From Hanleya hanleyi (lineage: Eukaryota; Mollusca; Polyplacophora; Lepidopleurida; Hanleyidae): a stretch of DNA of 64,000 nt. Where the stretch lies: contig JAVTVY010020360.1 in the NCBI GenBank assembly GCA_036873755.1, positions 1-64,000 of the forward strand, read 5' to 3'. The notes beneath the pieces are model-generated. The model was not told the DNA's origin. It ran no database searches and worked only from the letters and a program-made list of their open reading frames with translations. The position numbers and the translations under genes are program-made. Of this stretch, positions 1 through 11,600 are shown in pieces (the stretch's first letter is position 1; every line of letters begins with the position of its first letter).

Positions 1-398
1 TTTTCTTCATCTGACGCTCGTTACCATAAAATATATATGAACCACATATACGTGGTACAAATGTTATTTTAGGATATGACCCAGTTTACCCGCGAGTATT
101 TTAACATAATGCTATAAACACAACCAATAATGCAAGAGTGATGACTCACTGTTCTTTACGGCCGTTCTTATTATGCCCGCTTTTATAAGTATGTGTGTGT
201 GTGAATGATTCATTGTGCGAGTGATTGTTTGAGTGTTATGAAAGAAGCGTGCTCTGATTAATGGATATTTTTGGGATATGTTTATAGCATTATGTTAAAA
301 TACTCGCGGGTAAACTGGGTCATATCCTAAAATAACATTTGTACCACGTATATGTGGTTAATATATATTTTATGGTAACGAGCATCAGATGAAAAAAA
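1..398. mobile_element. Foldback/MITE-like element with ~120-bp inverted ends
   Basis: Bases 1-120 are nearly the exact reverse complement of 279-398, with about 158 bp between them. The arms differ at only a few positions (for example gacgctcg against gatgctcg). No coding sequence is visible in the loop. The left end coincides with the window edge, so the element may extend further and target-site duplications cannot be judged. The right arm runs to just before the ankyrin exon that starts near 472. Confidence 0.8.
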
Positions 399-471
399 AC
401 GTTATTTTTTACAGACAGTTACATATAGTCATCATACAGCTTGTTAAACCCTTTGCTTTCTACATCATCAG

Positions 472-756
472 GAAGTGGCCGAATTACCCATATGTGAACC
501 TAATGAACCATTTGAGGCAAACGCCCCTGCATCAGGCCGTCATCACAAACCAGTCCGATGTCGTACGACAACTGATGGTCGCGGGCGGTCAGGTCTATCG
601 GATGGACAATAAGGGAAATACACTTCTCCACATCGCATCCATGGAAGGTCAATGGGAATGTGTCGAGGCTCTTACCAGACCAGTCTACTATGAAGAGACT
701 CTTGGCAACGTTATAAAATTCCCTTCCAAAGAATTTGGAAACATTTAACTATGAAG
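472..756 (+). pseudogene. IkappaB/Cactus-like ankyrin-repeat exon with an internal frameshift
   Basis: The exon follows an acceptor (catcatcag) at 463-471 and ends at a donor (GAAG|GTGAAT) after 756. It encodes ankyrin repeats of the IkappaB type: the segment LRQTPLHQAVITNQSDVV is followed by GNTLLHIASMEGQ. In this frame a stop falls at 746-748. However, splice phase and homology require the last codons (N-Y-E-G, spanning the junction) to be read one base later, and that frame is open only from 717. A one-base-gain-type shift therefore lies between about 685 and 717. IkappaB proteins bind Rel/NF-kappaB factors in the cytoplasm through such repeats. The shift could be a true pseudogene lesion or an assembly error. 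No upstream exon with the N-terminal degron serines is visible. Confidence 0.6.
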
Positions 757-993
757 GTGAATAAGTCAATGTACCAGAAGTAAATTGATAGTTTGGAGAT
801 AAAATAATCAATTTGCTACAATAAGAAACAGTGGGAAAATATGGAATTGTAGTTGTTTTGAATATTGCTAAAGATCAAGTCATTCCTTTTAAACAAAAGT
901 ATTCCCGTTGAGGAAATGATAACTGTATTGCCGAGGTAATATAATGCAAATATGTACTTTTATTTTAATGTCCTGCTTGTCTGTGTTTCACAG

Positions 994-1106
994 GTCGGAC
1001 ATGGCTACACATGGCAGCAGACAATTACCTTCGACCAGACACTAAACAGTCCAACCGGAGAATAACAGAGCATTTGTTAATTATGGGGGCGGACGTGAAT
1101 ACTGCT
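994..1106 (+). pseudogene. Second ankyrin exon of the IkappaB-like gene
   Basis: Acceptor tttcacag at 986-993 and donor gtaagt at 1107. The exon starts with two bases completing a split glycine codon, then reads RTWLHMAADNY and, after an unusual stretch, ITEHLLIMGADVNTA. This is a recognisable ankyrin repeat ending in the typical GADVN turn. Its phase matches the donor at 756. It is open throughout. No third exon could be recognised downstream, because the following 1.1 kb is an inverted duplication of this exon and its flanks. The gene therefore appears truncated, or its remaining exons lie outside what I can identify. Confidence 0.6.
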
Positions 1107-1356
1107 GTAAGTGATTGTGGCGAACTTTTTACGCATATCACATTTTAAGGGGAGTGATCACTCCCTCAACACTCACATAATCCATACCATGGAGCGTCAA
1201 TGATCACTCTCCCGGAAAAATAGCAAGGTAATATGAAGTTATACTGACGAGTCGGCAATACTTCAGCAATACAGCAATCACCCCAGCCATATAAATCTCG
1301 GAGAGTGATAAAAAAAAGTCACGCAAATTCACAGACACGGGAGGCCGTATATGGCA

Positions 1357-1985
1357 ACAGCTCTTGGATATTTATCAGTGTAAACTGCAATAACATATTC
1401 AGTCAATCATTACGAGCTCTTTGAAAACTTACAATTCTGTATTGTGTATGTGAACCATAATTTTAAAGCGAATGATATACATGTATTATCATAGTACGAA
1501 ATATAACTGCTAAAAACCGTCTAACACTTAAATAACGCCAGTTAATATTTTTAATCGGTTAATATCAATGAAAACAGGAGAAAGTTCTGACACGCGTAGA
1601 CTCACTGACCGAACAAAAGGTTTGACCCATCGGCCTGAGGTTAATTGATAATGGCACGTGCCATATGGGGCGCGCGCGCTCGACGCCGGGATGGGAGAGA
1701 ATGAATACGTGTTAATGTGTATGGAATTTATCAATGATCTATTATATCGTGGCCAGTGAGGTATTTAATGGATGCTATTCTCCGATCCATTCACGTTTGG
1801 ATTCACATAAAATATTGGACAGCTTTTAGCATTGTGTTATGATAATTCATGTATATGATTCGCTCTAAAACTATGGTGGATATATACAATACAGAATTTT
1901 AAGTTTTCAAAAAGATCGTAATGATTGAATGAATATGTCATTGTAGTTTATTCTGATATTTTATCCAAGAGCTGCGATCACTCCC
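1357..1985. repeat. Inverted repeat between the two ankyrin exon copies
   Basis: Bases about 1360-1500 are the diverged reverse complement of about 1830-1980 (shared landmarks: cagctcttggat, catattcagtcaatcattacga, attctgtattgt). A further block, about 1145-1345, recurs at about 1975-2103 in direct orientation (landmark cttcagcaatacagcaatcac). The core at 1500-1830 contains a short GC-rich patch near 1655-1700 with the palindrome GGCACGTGCC and no recognisable gene. Confidence 0.6.
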
Positions 1986-2109
1986 TCAATAACACTCACA
2001 TAATGCATACTGACGAGTCCGCCATACTTCAGCAATACAGCAATCACTCTAGCCATTTAAATCTCTGAGAGCGGTGAAAAGAAAATCTCGTAAATTCACA
2101 AACACTTAC

Positions 2110-2220
2110 AGCTGCATTCACGTCCGCCCCATAATTACCAAATGTTCTATTATTCTCAGGTAGGACTGTTTAAGGTTTAATTGAAGGTAATTGTCTGCTG
2201 CCAGGTGTAGGTATGTCTGT
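2110..2220 (-). pseudogene. Inverted, decayed copy of the ankyrin exon
   Basis: Read on the minus strand, this segment matches the exon at 994-1106, including the AG before it and the gtaagt after it. It keeps LAADNY and EHL-IMG, but one G is missing in the GGGGG run of the GAD codons. It therefore frameshifts at the end of the repeat. It is part of the larger inverted duplication centred near 1660. Confidence 0.6.
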
Positions 2221-2222
2221 CA

Positions 2223-2875
2223 AGAAATAACGTTAGAAGTTGGGGTTTCCCAATAATGTTAGTGTGTGAGCGTGTACGGGTCTTTGTTTATGGAGAGACT
2301 ATTGTCCTACCTAAAGGCAGTTGTCAAATCTGTCGAGAAATAACAAAGGAGCATGGAATTAGCAATGAAGTCAGTGTGTCGGCAAATATAAATTTCGCCA
2401 ATTTAACGATGTAGAGTAGGACTCATTACTCTTTGTTTATGGAGAGTCTATTGTTCTGTTCAGACGCGTCTGTACTTGTCGAGAACTAAAGACAAAGGAA
2501 CAGAAATTAGCATGAAATAAGAATACAATAGGGGTTTTCCCAATACTGTCAGTGTGTGGGCAAATACAAATTTATCCAAGTTTGCTATGATAACGATATA
2601 GAGCATGACTCATAGCTCTTTGTTTATGAGAATTGTTCTGCATAGACGCGTCTGTACTTGTCGAGAATTAAATACAAAGGAACAGGAATTAGCAAGAAAT
2701 ATGATTAGAAAAGCGGTTTTCCCAATACTGTCAATGTATGGGCAAATACAACTTTATCCAAGTTAGCTGTGATAACGATGTAGAGCATGACTCATAGCTC
2801 TTTGTGTATGGGGAGTCTATTGTTCTGCATAGCCTCGGGGTCAAGTCTGTCAAGAACTAGCAAAGGAGCAGGGAT
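2223..2875 (+). repeat. Degenerate tandem repeat, unit about 183 bp
   Basis: The landmark gagcatgactcat plus ctctttgtttatg recurs near 2411, 2599 and 2780. Between occurrences are variants of acgcgtctgtacttgtcgag, gacaaaggaacagg and ggttttcccaatactgtca. Single units or parts recur further on, near 3229, 4000, 4440, 5200 and 6505, so this unit is the building block of the whole 2.2-7.4 kb region. Confidence 0.65.
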
Positions 2876-3165
2876 GGCAAGGACTTATTATACAGACTTT
2901 ATAGTAAAAATAATACACACTGAATTTGGGGAAGTAGTATACAAAGAAAGCAATATCATGTACGCATGATTGGACTATCCTTGCTCCTAATGAGGTACTA
3001 TGTGGACCGCGTGGGGTAGACTTTAGTTATATCATGAGTAGTAAAGAAAGCGTATTTTTAAAGTTCAGATAAAATGAGTAGTAGAGAAAGCGAAAAGCGG
3101 AAATCCTGTGACCTTTGTGGAGAGATTTTTAGTTATGGGATGGGGAATGTCCGATAAAACTGAAG
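2876..3165 (+). repeat. Direct repeat R1, copy 1 (second copy 6188-6485)
   Basis: About 290 bp shared with 6188-6485, with many substitutions and small indels. Shared landmarks include cagactttatagtaaa, catgtacgcatgattggac and gagtagtagagaaagcg. Both copies end in a short frame whose translation contains CDLCGEIFSYGMG; see findings. Confidence 0.65.
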
Positions 3166-3346
3166 ACTACATGTATCATAGTACATGTGGGCATAAACAA
3201 ATTCCATCCATTTAGCTATGATGATAATGTAGAGCATGACTCACCACTCTTTGCTTATGGAGAGACTATTGTTCTACCTAAATGCGGGGACAAATCTGCC
3301 AAGAAATAACAGAGGAGCAGGGAAATAGCAAGAAACAAGAACAGAA

Positions 3347-4345
3347 TAGGGGTTTTTACAATAATCTAGAGCATGACTCATGGTTCATAGAAGAGCTGTT
3401 CTCTGATTGGGAGATATTTTTAGACAATAGAAGAGCTGCGCTCTGATTGGTGGATATTGTTAGACAATAGAAGAGCTGCGCTCTGATTGGTGGCTAATCA
3501 TTCGCACACACACATTGATTCAATGTATCATTTATACAATCGCTGTTTCAATTACTCACTGATTCAAGCACTCATTTAATCAATAATCCGCATAATGAGG
3601 GAATCATTCATGCATTCAATAATCCGCATAATGAGGGATTCATTCCATCTTCCACAAAATGACTGATTCAAAGAATTCAATCACAAAATCACTGATGCAA
3701 TCACAAAATCACTGATACAATCACAAAATCACTGATGCAATCATAAAATCACTGATGCAATCATTTACACAATCATACAATCACTGATGCAATCACAGAA
3801 TCACTGATGCAATCACAAAATCACTGAATCGATCATTTACACAATCACAAAATCACTGATGCAATCATTTACAGAATCATACAATCACTGATGCAATCAG
3901 TAAATCACTGATGCAATCACATAATCACTAACAATCACTACATTGTGACGCTTCTGTACTTGTCGAGAATTAAAGACAAAAAGACAGGAGTATTAACAAT
4001 AGTATGACTCACCACTCTTTGTTTATGAGGAGCCTAATGCTCTGCATAGGTGCGGGGGCACGTTTGTCAAGAATTAAAGACAAAGGAGCAGGAAATAACA
4101 ATAGAACAGGGGGTTTCCATATAATGTCAAGATCTAAAAATAGAACTGAGGTAATGCTCTATAAATAGAACTGACCTAGGGAACATAGATAAAAAGGACT
4201 AATACATATGAAGTAGCAAAACGGGGATTATTATTTATTAAGTAACAAAAAATATTAAGCAATAAAACGGGGATTATTAGATATTAAGTAACAAAAACAC
4301 TATTTTGAGGATTATTACATATAAGATTGTGTCAGAAGCAACTAT
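3347..4345 (+). repeat. Approx. 1-kb direct duplication, copy A
   Basis: The segment is repeated at 4588-5490 in the same order: aataatctagagcatgactc, tandem gaagagctgcgctctgattgg units, a short tandem repeat of the type atcactgatgcaatcac (3655-3950), a satellite unit, then aacaaaaacactattttg. No coding sequence was found. Confidence 0.7.
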
Positions 4346-4587
4346 TTAGCTGTGAAGACAATGAATGGCGTTACTCATAGCTCTTTGTTTATGAGGAGAC
4401 CATTGTTCTACCTACATGCGTTAGTTATTGAAGACGATGAAAAACACGACTCATGGCTCTTTGTTTATGTGGAGTCTATTGTCCTGTTTAGACGCGTCTG
4501 TACTTGTCGAACCAGGCAGTTATAGCTGTTAAATTTAGTTCAGGGGATACAAATAAAGAGCAAAATTTACAGACTGATTGTCCTAGG

Positions 4588-5490
4588 GGTTTTTACAATA
4601 ATCTAGAGCATGACTCATGGTTCTTACAAGAGCTGTTCTCTGATTGGGAGATATTTTTAGACAATAGAAGAGCTGCGCTCTGAATGGTCGATATTGTTAG
4701 ACAATAGAAGAGCTGCGCTCTGATTGGTGGCTAATCATTCACACACACACACTGATTCAATGTATCATTTAGACAATCACTGTCACAATTACTCACTCAT
4801 TCAATCACTGATTTAATCAATAATCCGCATAATGAGGGAATCATTCATTCATTCAATAATCCGCATAATGAGGGATCCATTCAATCTTCCACAAAATCAC
4901 TGATTCAAATAATTCAATCACAAAATCACTGACGCAGTCACAAAATCACTGATACAATCACAAAATCACTGATGCAATCACAAAATCACTGAATCAATCA
5001 TTTACACAATCACAAAATCACTGATGCAATCATTTACACAATCATACAATCACTGATGCAATCACATAATCACTAACCATCACTACATATACTTAAACAT
5101 TCACAAACTGATTCATGGGAGTCCATTGTTCTGCTTAGACGCTTCTGTACTTGTCGAGAATTAAAGACAAAGGGAGAGGAGTATTAACAATAGTATGACT
5201 CACCACTCTTTGTTTATGAGGAGACTAATATTTTGCATAGGTGAGGGGGCACGTTTGTCAAAAATTAAAGACAAAGGAGCAGGAAATAACAATAGAACAG
5301 GGGTTTTCCATATAATGTTAAGATCTAAAGGTAGACCTGAGGTGATGCTCTATAAATAGAACTTACATATGAAACATATGAAATAAAAAGGACTAATACA
5401 TATGAAGTAACAAAACGGGGATTATTAGATATTAAGTAACAAAAACACTATTTTGGGCATTATTACATATAAGATTAAGTCAGAAGCAAG
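4588..5490 (+). repeat. Approx. 1-kb direct duplication, copy B
   Basis: Matches 3347-4345. The internal aatcactgatgcaatcac tract is shorter (4905-5085). A third partial copy of the 3' end lies at about 5645-5790. Confidence 0.7.
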
Positions 5491-6187
5491 GTGACTTGGG
5501 TGAAAATACTGTGATTTTTGATATATATAAAGTATAGACAAAATATATTCCAGTCAAGAATACACATGTAAATACCCATGTAATCTACTTAGTGGGCCGC
5601 GAAATCCGTAAGGGAAGCGGCCCTTAAAAGTCAATAAATCAATCAAACATATGAGATAAAAAGGACTAATACATATGAAGTAACAAAACGGGGATTATTA
5701 GATATTAAGTAACAAAAACACTATTTTGAGCATTATTACATATAAGATTGTGTCAGAAGCAAGGTGACTTGGGTGAAAATACTGTGATTTTTGATATTGA
5801 TCATAAAGTTCATGTCTCATTAAGACCTCATTTTGACATCATAATTACACGAAACATGTTTAAATGTGATACAGTCATTTAGTGCAATTTACAGCCATTC
5901 CAACAATACCAGTTTTCCCCATATAATGTCACCGGACAATGTACGTTTCCCACACGGTGAGGTAAGGCGGGTACCAGCAAGGCCGGTGGACAAGAATAAC
6001 AGCCGAAGTGGCCACCGCAACCGCCCCAGTACGGTTAATACATTAACCAGTAAATCAACCGACAACGATGATAAACATCCCTTTCAGGGATTAAAGAGAT
6101 GTTCCGAAAGAGGACTTCAACTATGCACAATTATTCTATATTTTCAAAATGCCCCTCGATATTTAGTCACTCAATCACTTGTGAAAG

Positions 6188-6485
6188 GTTACATGGCTCG
6201 GTCCCATTATACAGACTTTATAGTAAACATAATACAGACTGAATTTAACGAGAGGGGGGAAATGGGGAAGTAGTATAGAAAGAAAGCAATATCATGTACG
6301 CATGATTGGACTATCCTCGCTCTGACTGAGCTACTATTGAACCGTGCGGGGTAGACTATAGTAATACAATGATTAGTAATTAAAACATATTTTAAGTCCA
6401 GACAGAATGAGTAGTAGAGAAAGCGGAAACACTGTGACCTTTGTGGAGAGATCTTTAGTTATGGGATGGGACCGGTCCGATAAAC
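6188..6485 (+). repeat. Direct repeat R1, copy 2
   Basis: Partner of 2876-3165. Just upstream (5866-6187) is a more GC-balanced segment with an open frame that I do not recognise. Confidence 0.65.
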
Positions 6486-6872
6486 AACATGTATTACAGT
6501 ATATGTAGAGCATGACTCGCCACTCCTTGTTTATTGTCTATTGTTCAACATAGACGCGTCTGTACTTGTCGAGAACTAAAGACAAAGGAGCAGGCAATAA
6601 CAAAAGAACAGGGGTTTTCCCAATGATGTCATGATCTAAAAATAGAACTGACTTGTTGCTCTATTTTAAGGAGTATTATATATGAAGTAACAAAACGAGG
6701 ATTATTACTTCATAAGTAACAAAAAATATTATGTCAAAAAATAGGGATTATTACATCTTAAGTAACAAAAACACTATTTTGTGGAGTATTACATAATTAT
6801 TGTCTTGTTCAACATAGACGTGTCTGTACTTGTCGAGAACTAACAAAGGAGCAGGCAATAACAATAGAACCG

Positions 6873-7282
6873 GGGTTTTCCCAATGATGTCTTGATCTGA
6901 AAATAGAACTGAGGTGATGCTCTATAAACAGAACTTTCATATGAACACAAGGAGTATTAAATAACAAAACAATGAGCATTAGATATTAAGTAACAGGGGA
7001 TACTACATATTATGTACCACCGGGCCGGCACGCAGCGCGCTCGTGTTATCCGGACGCGCGCGCGGATTATCCGGGATTGTGCGCGCGCGCGCGGGTCAAA
7101 GGTCACATCCGGGTCAAAAGGTCACCCTTCCGACCCTAAGGGTTTTCCCAATGATGTCATGATCTAAAAATAGAACTGAGGTGATGCTCTATAAATAGAA
7201 CTTACATATGAACACAAGGAGTATTAAATAACAAAACAATGAACATTAGATATTAAGTAACAGGGAATACCTCATATTAAGC
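6873..7282 (+). repeat. Duplicated satellite block interrupted by a GC-rich module
   Basis: Bases 6873-7013 recur at 7140-7282 (landmarks gaggtgatgctctata, gaacacaaggagtatt, gatattaagtaacagg). The 126 bp between them are strikingly GC-rich, with alternating CG (gcgcgcgcgcgcg), gttatccgg motifs and two nuclear-receptor-type direct repeats of GGGTCA. The module resembles sequence at the centres of both palindromic elements (37640-37780, 58757-58936). Confidence 0.6.
7090..7130 (+). promoter_or_regulatory. DR1 and DR2 nuclear-receptor-like half-site pairs
   Basis: GGGTCAAAGGTCA (direct repeat, 1-bp spacer) is followed 7 bp later by GGGTCAAAAGGTCA (2-bp spacer). DR1 is the known consensus for RXR/HNF4/PPAR-type receptors. 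Whether it functions here is unknown; it belongs to a mobile module. Confidence 0.35.
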
Positions 7283-8640
7283 ACCAAAATGGGGATTATT
7301 ACTTATAAGTAACAAAAACATATTATGTAAAAAACTACGGAGCAATACTTATTAAGTAACAAAAAAGCACGGAGCGGGATTATTACATGTAACGTTGGGC
7401 CAGTACTCTCTATTTACCCTCTACTGACCATATATTATATGTTCAATTCAAATACGCTGCCTGACCACCTCTTTCATGGTCGTTCCTATCACAGTTGTCA
7501 TAATAGTCAAACGGGATGTTTGACCATATAAAATATGGTAAGGTCATATCCCTCTGACAGTGTACAATAGCCAGGATATAATCTCTCTCTCTCTGATGAA
7601 TATATGTCTTATCTTCAATTGGGGCAGATTATTCATTTGCTTCAATTGGAAATTGGAATGTAGTCCCAGATCTGAGTGGAATAGACAGAGTTCGCTGGCG
7701 ATCTCTTTCAGTGAACCATCCTCTCATTATTACAGTCTGCAACCCCCTAAACTGTTGCAACACCTGATAATAGGAGGAAATAATCTGACGCCATGAGAAT
7801 GCAAGAGACTGACCACATGACTGTTTAGATATTGCATACCAATATCTAATAACTGGAGAGTATTTGTCACTGGTCTTAAGGCCGGAGTTGTATACAATGT
7901 CTATGTGTGTATTAATTAAACATTTATGTCCGATGAGCCAGATCCCCGTCGTGAGTGATACATGTTGACATTCTATATTATTGCCGCTAAATCTTTCATG
8001 TCTGTGGGAAGGCAAATGGGTCAGTGTTGTAGCGCCAGTCATATATGGTCAGGCTGCTAGTGTCATAAATGACGTCGGTTCGGATCCCATCAAACTACTA
8101 TGTAATTTTCTATTAGTTGTGGAACCGATCCAACGAATAATAATCCTTGTCATGAATTTTGTCATAAAATGTTCTACTGTGTGATGACATGTTTAGATGT
8201 TCAATAATCTGGGACCTAACAAGTTTATGTTGGTAGATGTGGATCAACTTACTATTACAGGCGGGATTAAGTGGCTTAAATTTCAGGAAATGCATTTCCT
8301 TGTACGCCACGCAAGACTGCTGAATATCTCAGGAGTACGTCACATTTCGTCATTGCAACTATCAGACTCACTCATCCAAGTTTGCTTATGTCGGAAGGTA
8401 AAATAGAGCTGTTTGCATTGAGCTACTCCTATAGTTCTCTTTAGTCAGGTAACTTCCGGTGTTTCAAACGCGTTAATTGGGCGGACTTCCTGCCTCTAGA
8501 TCAAACTTCCTCTTCAAAGATCCATGTATCGGCTATATCATTCTTTTAACTTCATCCAATACCGAAAATTTACATCAGATCGCTGAACTGGATAAGGATG
8601 TGAGCGTTGTTTATGATTCAAAGTATATCAGCCGTGTTCC

Positions 8641-11600
8641 ATGATGTTGGTTGAGAACACATATTTTAGGCCCTTTCTGGTTTTTTGCTGGTTCATCCTG
8701 CCACAAATAGTCACCAACACAATTTACACGTACAACAGTACTGTTGTGGAGTATGAAGAGGCCAAGAATATGTGCCAACAAAAAGGTTTGGTTCTGGTTT
8801 CTCCGGCGACGTTAAAGCTCCATATTCCTCTGTCGTCTTTCCTCCTGGACAACAGGTATGAATGATTCCCTTGATTTATTTATTCTTGTTTCAATAATTC
8901 CTTTATATGTGGTGGTGACATGTTAATAGATAAGGATAATCTGTATTGGAGATCATGTTTAGCGTAATAAACACGAACTTAACAGTATTTTCGTTATTTT
9001 GGGATTACACTATCTTATAATAGCACAAATTCTAGTGCTAAAAAATTGGTCCGCACGGGACTCAACCAATTTTTCAGCACTAGAATTTGTGCTATTCTAA
9101 GACAGTGTAATCCCAAAATAACGAAAATACTGTTATACGATCACTTTCTAAATGATACGAACTTAACTTGACGGTAAATATATGGAACATTGCAGTATAT
9201 TCACATTTCCGCGCTTTCTAATCATGTCGGGATGGAAACGAAAGTATTACATTACAATGGTCCCAGCAACCACCTCACTGGAGCAGAGTCATACCCTAGC
9301 CACTAGTCAGATTTTTGGACAGAATTCCCGCCCAAGCATCACACCGCCGGAAGTGACATCATATATAGTAAATGGTCGTTTGCCGAACATGTCGATTACT
9401 TTTCAATTCTGCATAGACCTAATACCTTGACCTAGCGTTAAATATAATGAAATAGAGATAATTCCCCCGTTTACATGGGCAAGACATATGAAGAGTAGTT
9501 CGCTCATGTGCCAAAACTTGAGAGTTGTTCGGTCGGATTAAAACTGAACATTGTGAACGTGAGTTTTCCCCTATACGACATAGCAACATCTTCATTTTAT
9601 CCAGCCAATTTCTACGTTCCCACTTCGAACCTGCCTTGATTTATCTGACCCCTTCAGTGTTCAAAATCCGAGGTGTAAACTTCACCTACTAACGACAGAA
9701 GAACCAATCAGAACGTACACATCGATTGCGAGTGAAGTCACGTAGAGTGACATCATCCTCTATTAGCGGCGTCTTTCCTCCTAATAAGGTGCCCACTATT
9801 TAGGTCAGCCAATCAATAACGCTCTTGTGCGACCCATTTCGAATTTCAAATGTTTTCGAGGTCAGTGACGTCTCGTGTCTATTTATAAGTTATTTGAACA
9901 TTGAAGGGGTCCAGACATATCAAGGGAAGTTCGAAGTGGGAATTGGCTGGATAAAATGAAGATGCATAGCAACGTCGTAAAGGTCATCTTCCGCTCTTGG
10001 GGACAAGCTGAACCCTACTGACATTCAATTTTGTGATATTTATTATGTAGAGTTCAGCCGTTGAATCGAAATTTCCTATCGCAAAATTTTCACCTCCCGA
10101 CCTAGGTAACAGCGGGTGGATTTGCGCTCATAAAAATCGAGAATACCTACCTCGGGATTGTAGACAGGAAGGTCGGAAACGGCTCATTCATAAGGCTGTC
10201 ACATTATCTGCATTTAAATGTAAAATTGTAACTATCGATATCAAGTATAATGGAAGGCACATACTGAGAAAGGTAATTCATGGGATTTTTCATCTCCCTA
10301 AGCGACTGGGTCGGCTGAGCGGATTCAGTTTTTCCGACTGGTGTAATCCTGAATTTAGAATAACCTCACGTGAGAGAATCAGGGTCATGTGATAGTGTTC
10401 GAAAATGGCGGTGGATTTCGTGTTTGGAAGATCGTCCGCGATGATATTTTTTTCTGTTGTCGTTTATGGAAATGAAAGAAGCTGGACAGAGAAAATAAAT
10501 GGCCAGGGAAGTAGGCAAATATGTATTCTATCCAAACGAGCACAAAGCGGTAGGTATTATCGATTTTTATGAGCGCAAATCCACCGGCAGTTACCTAGGT
10601 CGGGAGGCGAAAATTTTGCGATAGGAACGGCTGAACCCTACATAATCAATATCAAAAAATTAAATGTCAGTAGGGTTCAGCTTGTTGAACTAGGGGACAG
10701 GGGTATAAGTGAAGTGAGCCTGTGAATCGGAGCATGCGCTGTGGAGAGGTTGTGATCCCAGAGTAAATGCCGCGTCCCGCGTCTTAAATATAAGGGCCTA
10801 CGCCTACACCGACCCTGATTAGAGACGATAGAAATTTTGACACTTCATTGTGTTTTTAACGACGATAAAATGAGAAAAATTGCAAGAAATGTATCTGAAA
10901 AGATAATTTCGAAGAAGCCCCATGCTGATTATTTGTGATGCCGTGCGCCTAGGAGTGTGCGAAGAGATTTGATCAGGAGAGTAGCCTAAGCTGAACACAA
11001 ATGTGTTCCAATTCTAGAGTTAGGTATAGCGTGTGACGCGGACGGGGGCGGGAGAGGGAGAGCAATTGGGACTAATGTACACGTAGGTTGTACAATTCTA
11101 TTGGCACATGATTTTTCACTTATTTGCAGTATTGTCACAAGCTGGATTGGACTGAAACTGCCCGAGTCTTCATCTCGACGGGAAGATTTCCTCTGGGAAA
11201 GTGGTAGCACATATAGTTCGTACTGGGACAATTGGCATGACAATGAGCCTGATTTTTTGGAAACAGATAAATGCGTCGTGATTGATACAATTCATATGTC
11301 CCAGCATGGGAATGGCCCAGGGTGGCGCACAAGGAACTGTGGTAACAAATACAGCTACATATGCCAAGGACAGCCGACTCCACCTTCTCAGTTCAACCCG
11401 GACAGTTCCAATGTTGGAAGAACAGGTAACATTTTTATGATCCCTTGTTAGACTTGTAAGTTTTCAAGCCAGATTGATTCACACCAGACCTATAACTCTT
11501 GGCATACAGCCTCCTTTAATTCTTATTCCTTACAAAGCGTTTACATGAGAAGGAATATACCAGGGAAATACAAAATTCTTTGAATAACTTTTAAATTAGT

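Noticed and set aside
5866..6273. 135-codon frame within the satellite region
   Set aside because: It spans the border of repeat R1, and its central basic part matches no family I know.
7629..8042. Minus-strand 137-codon frame upstream of the lectin gene
   Set aside because: Open and of mixed composition, so possibly an exon, but no recognisable domain, signal or partner exon; left unannotated.
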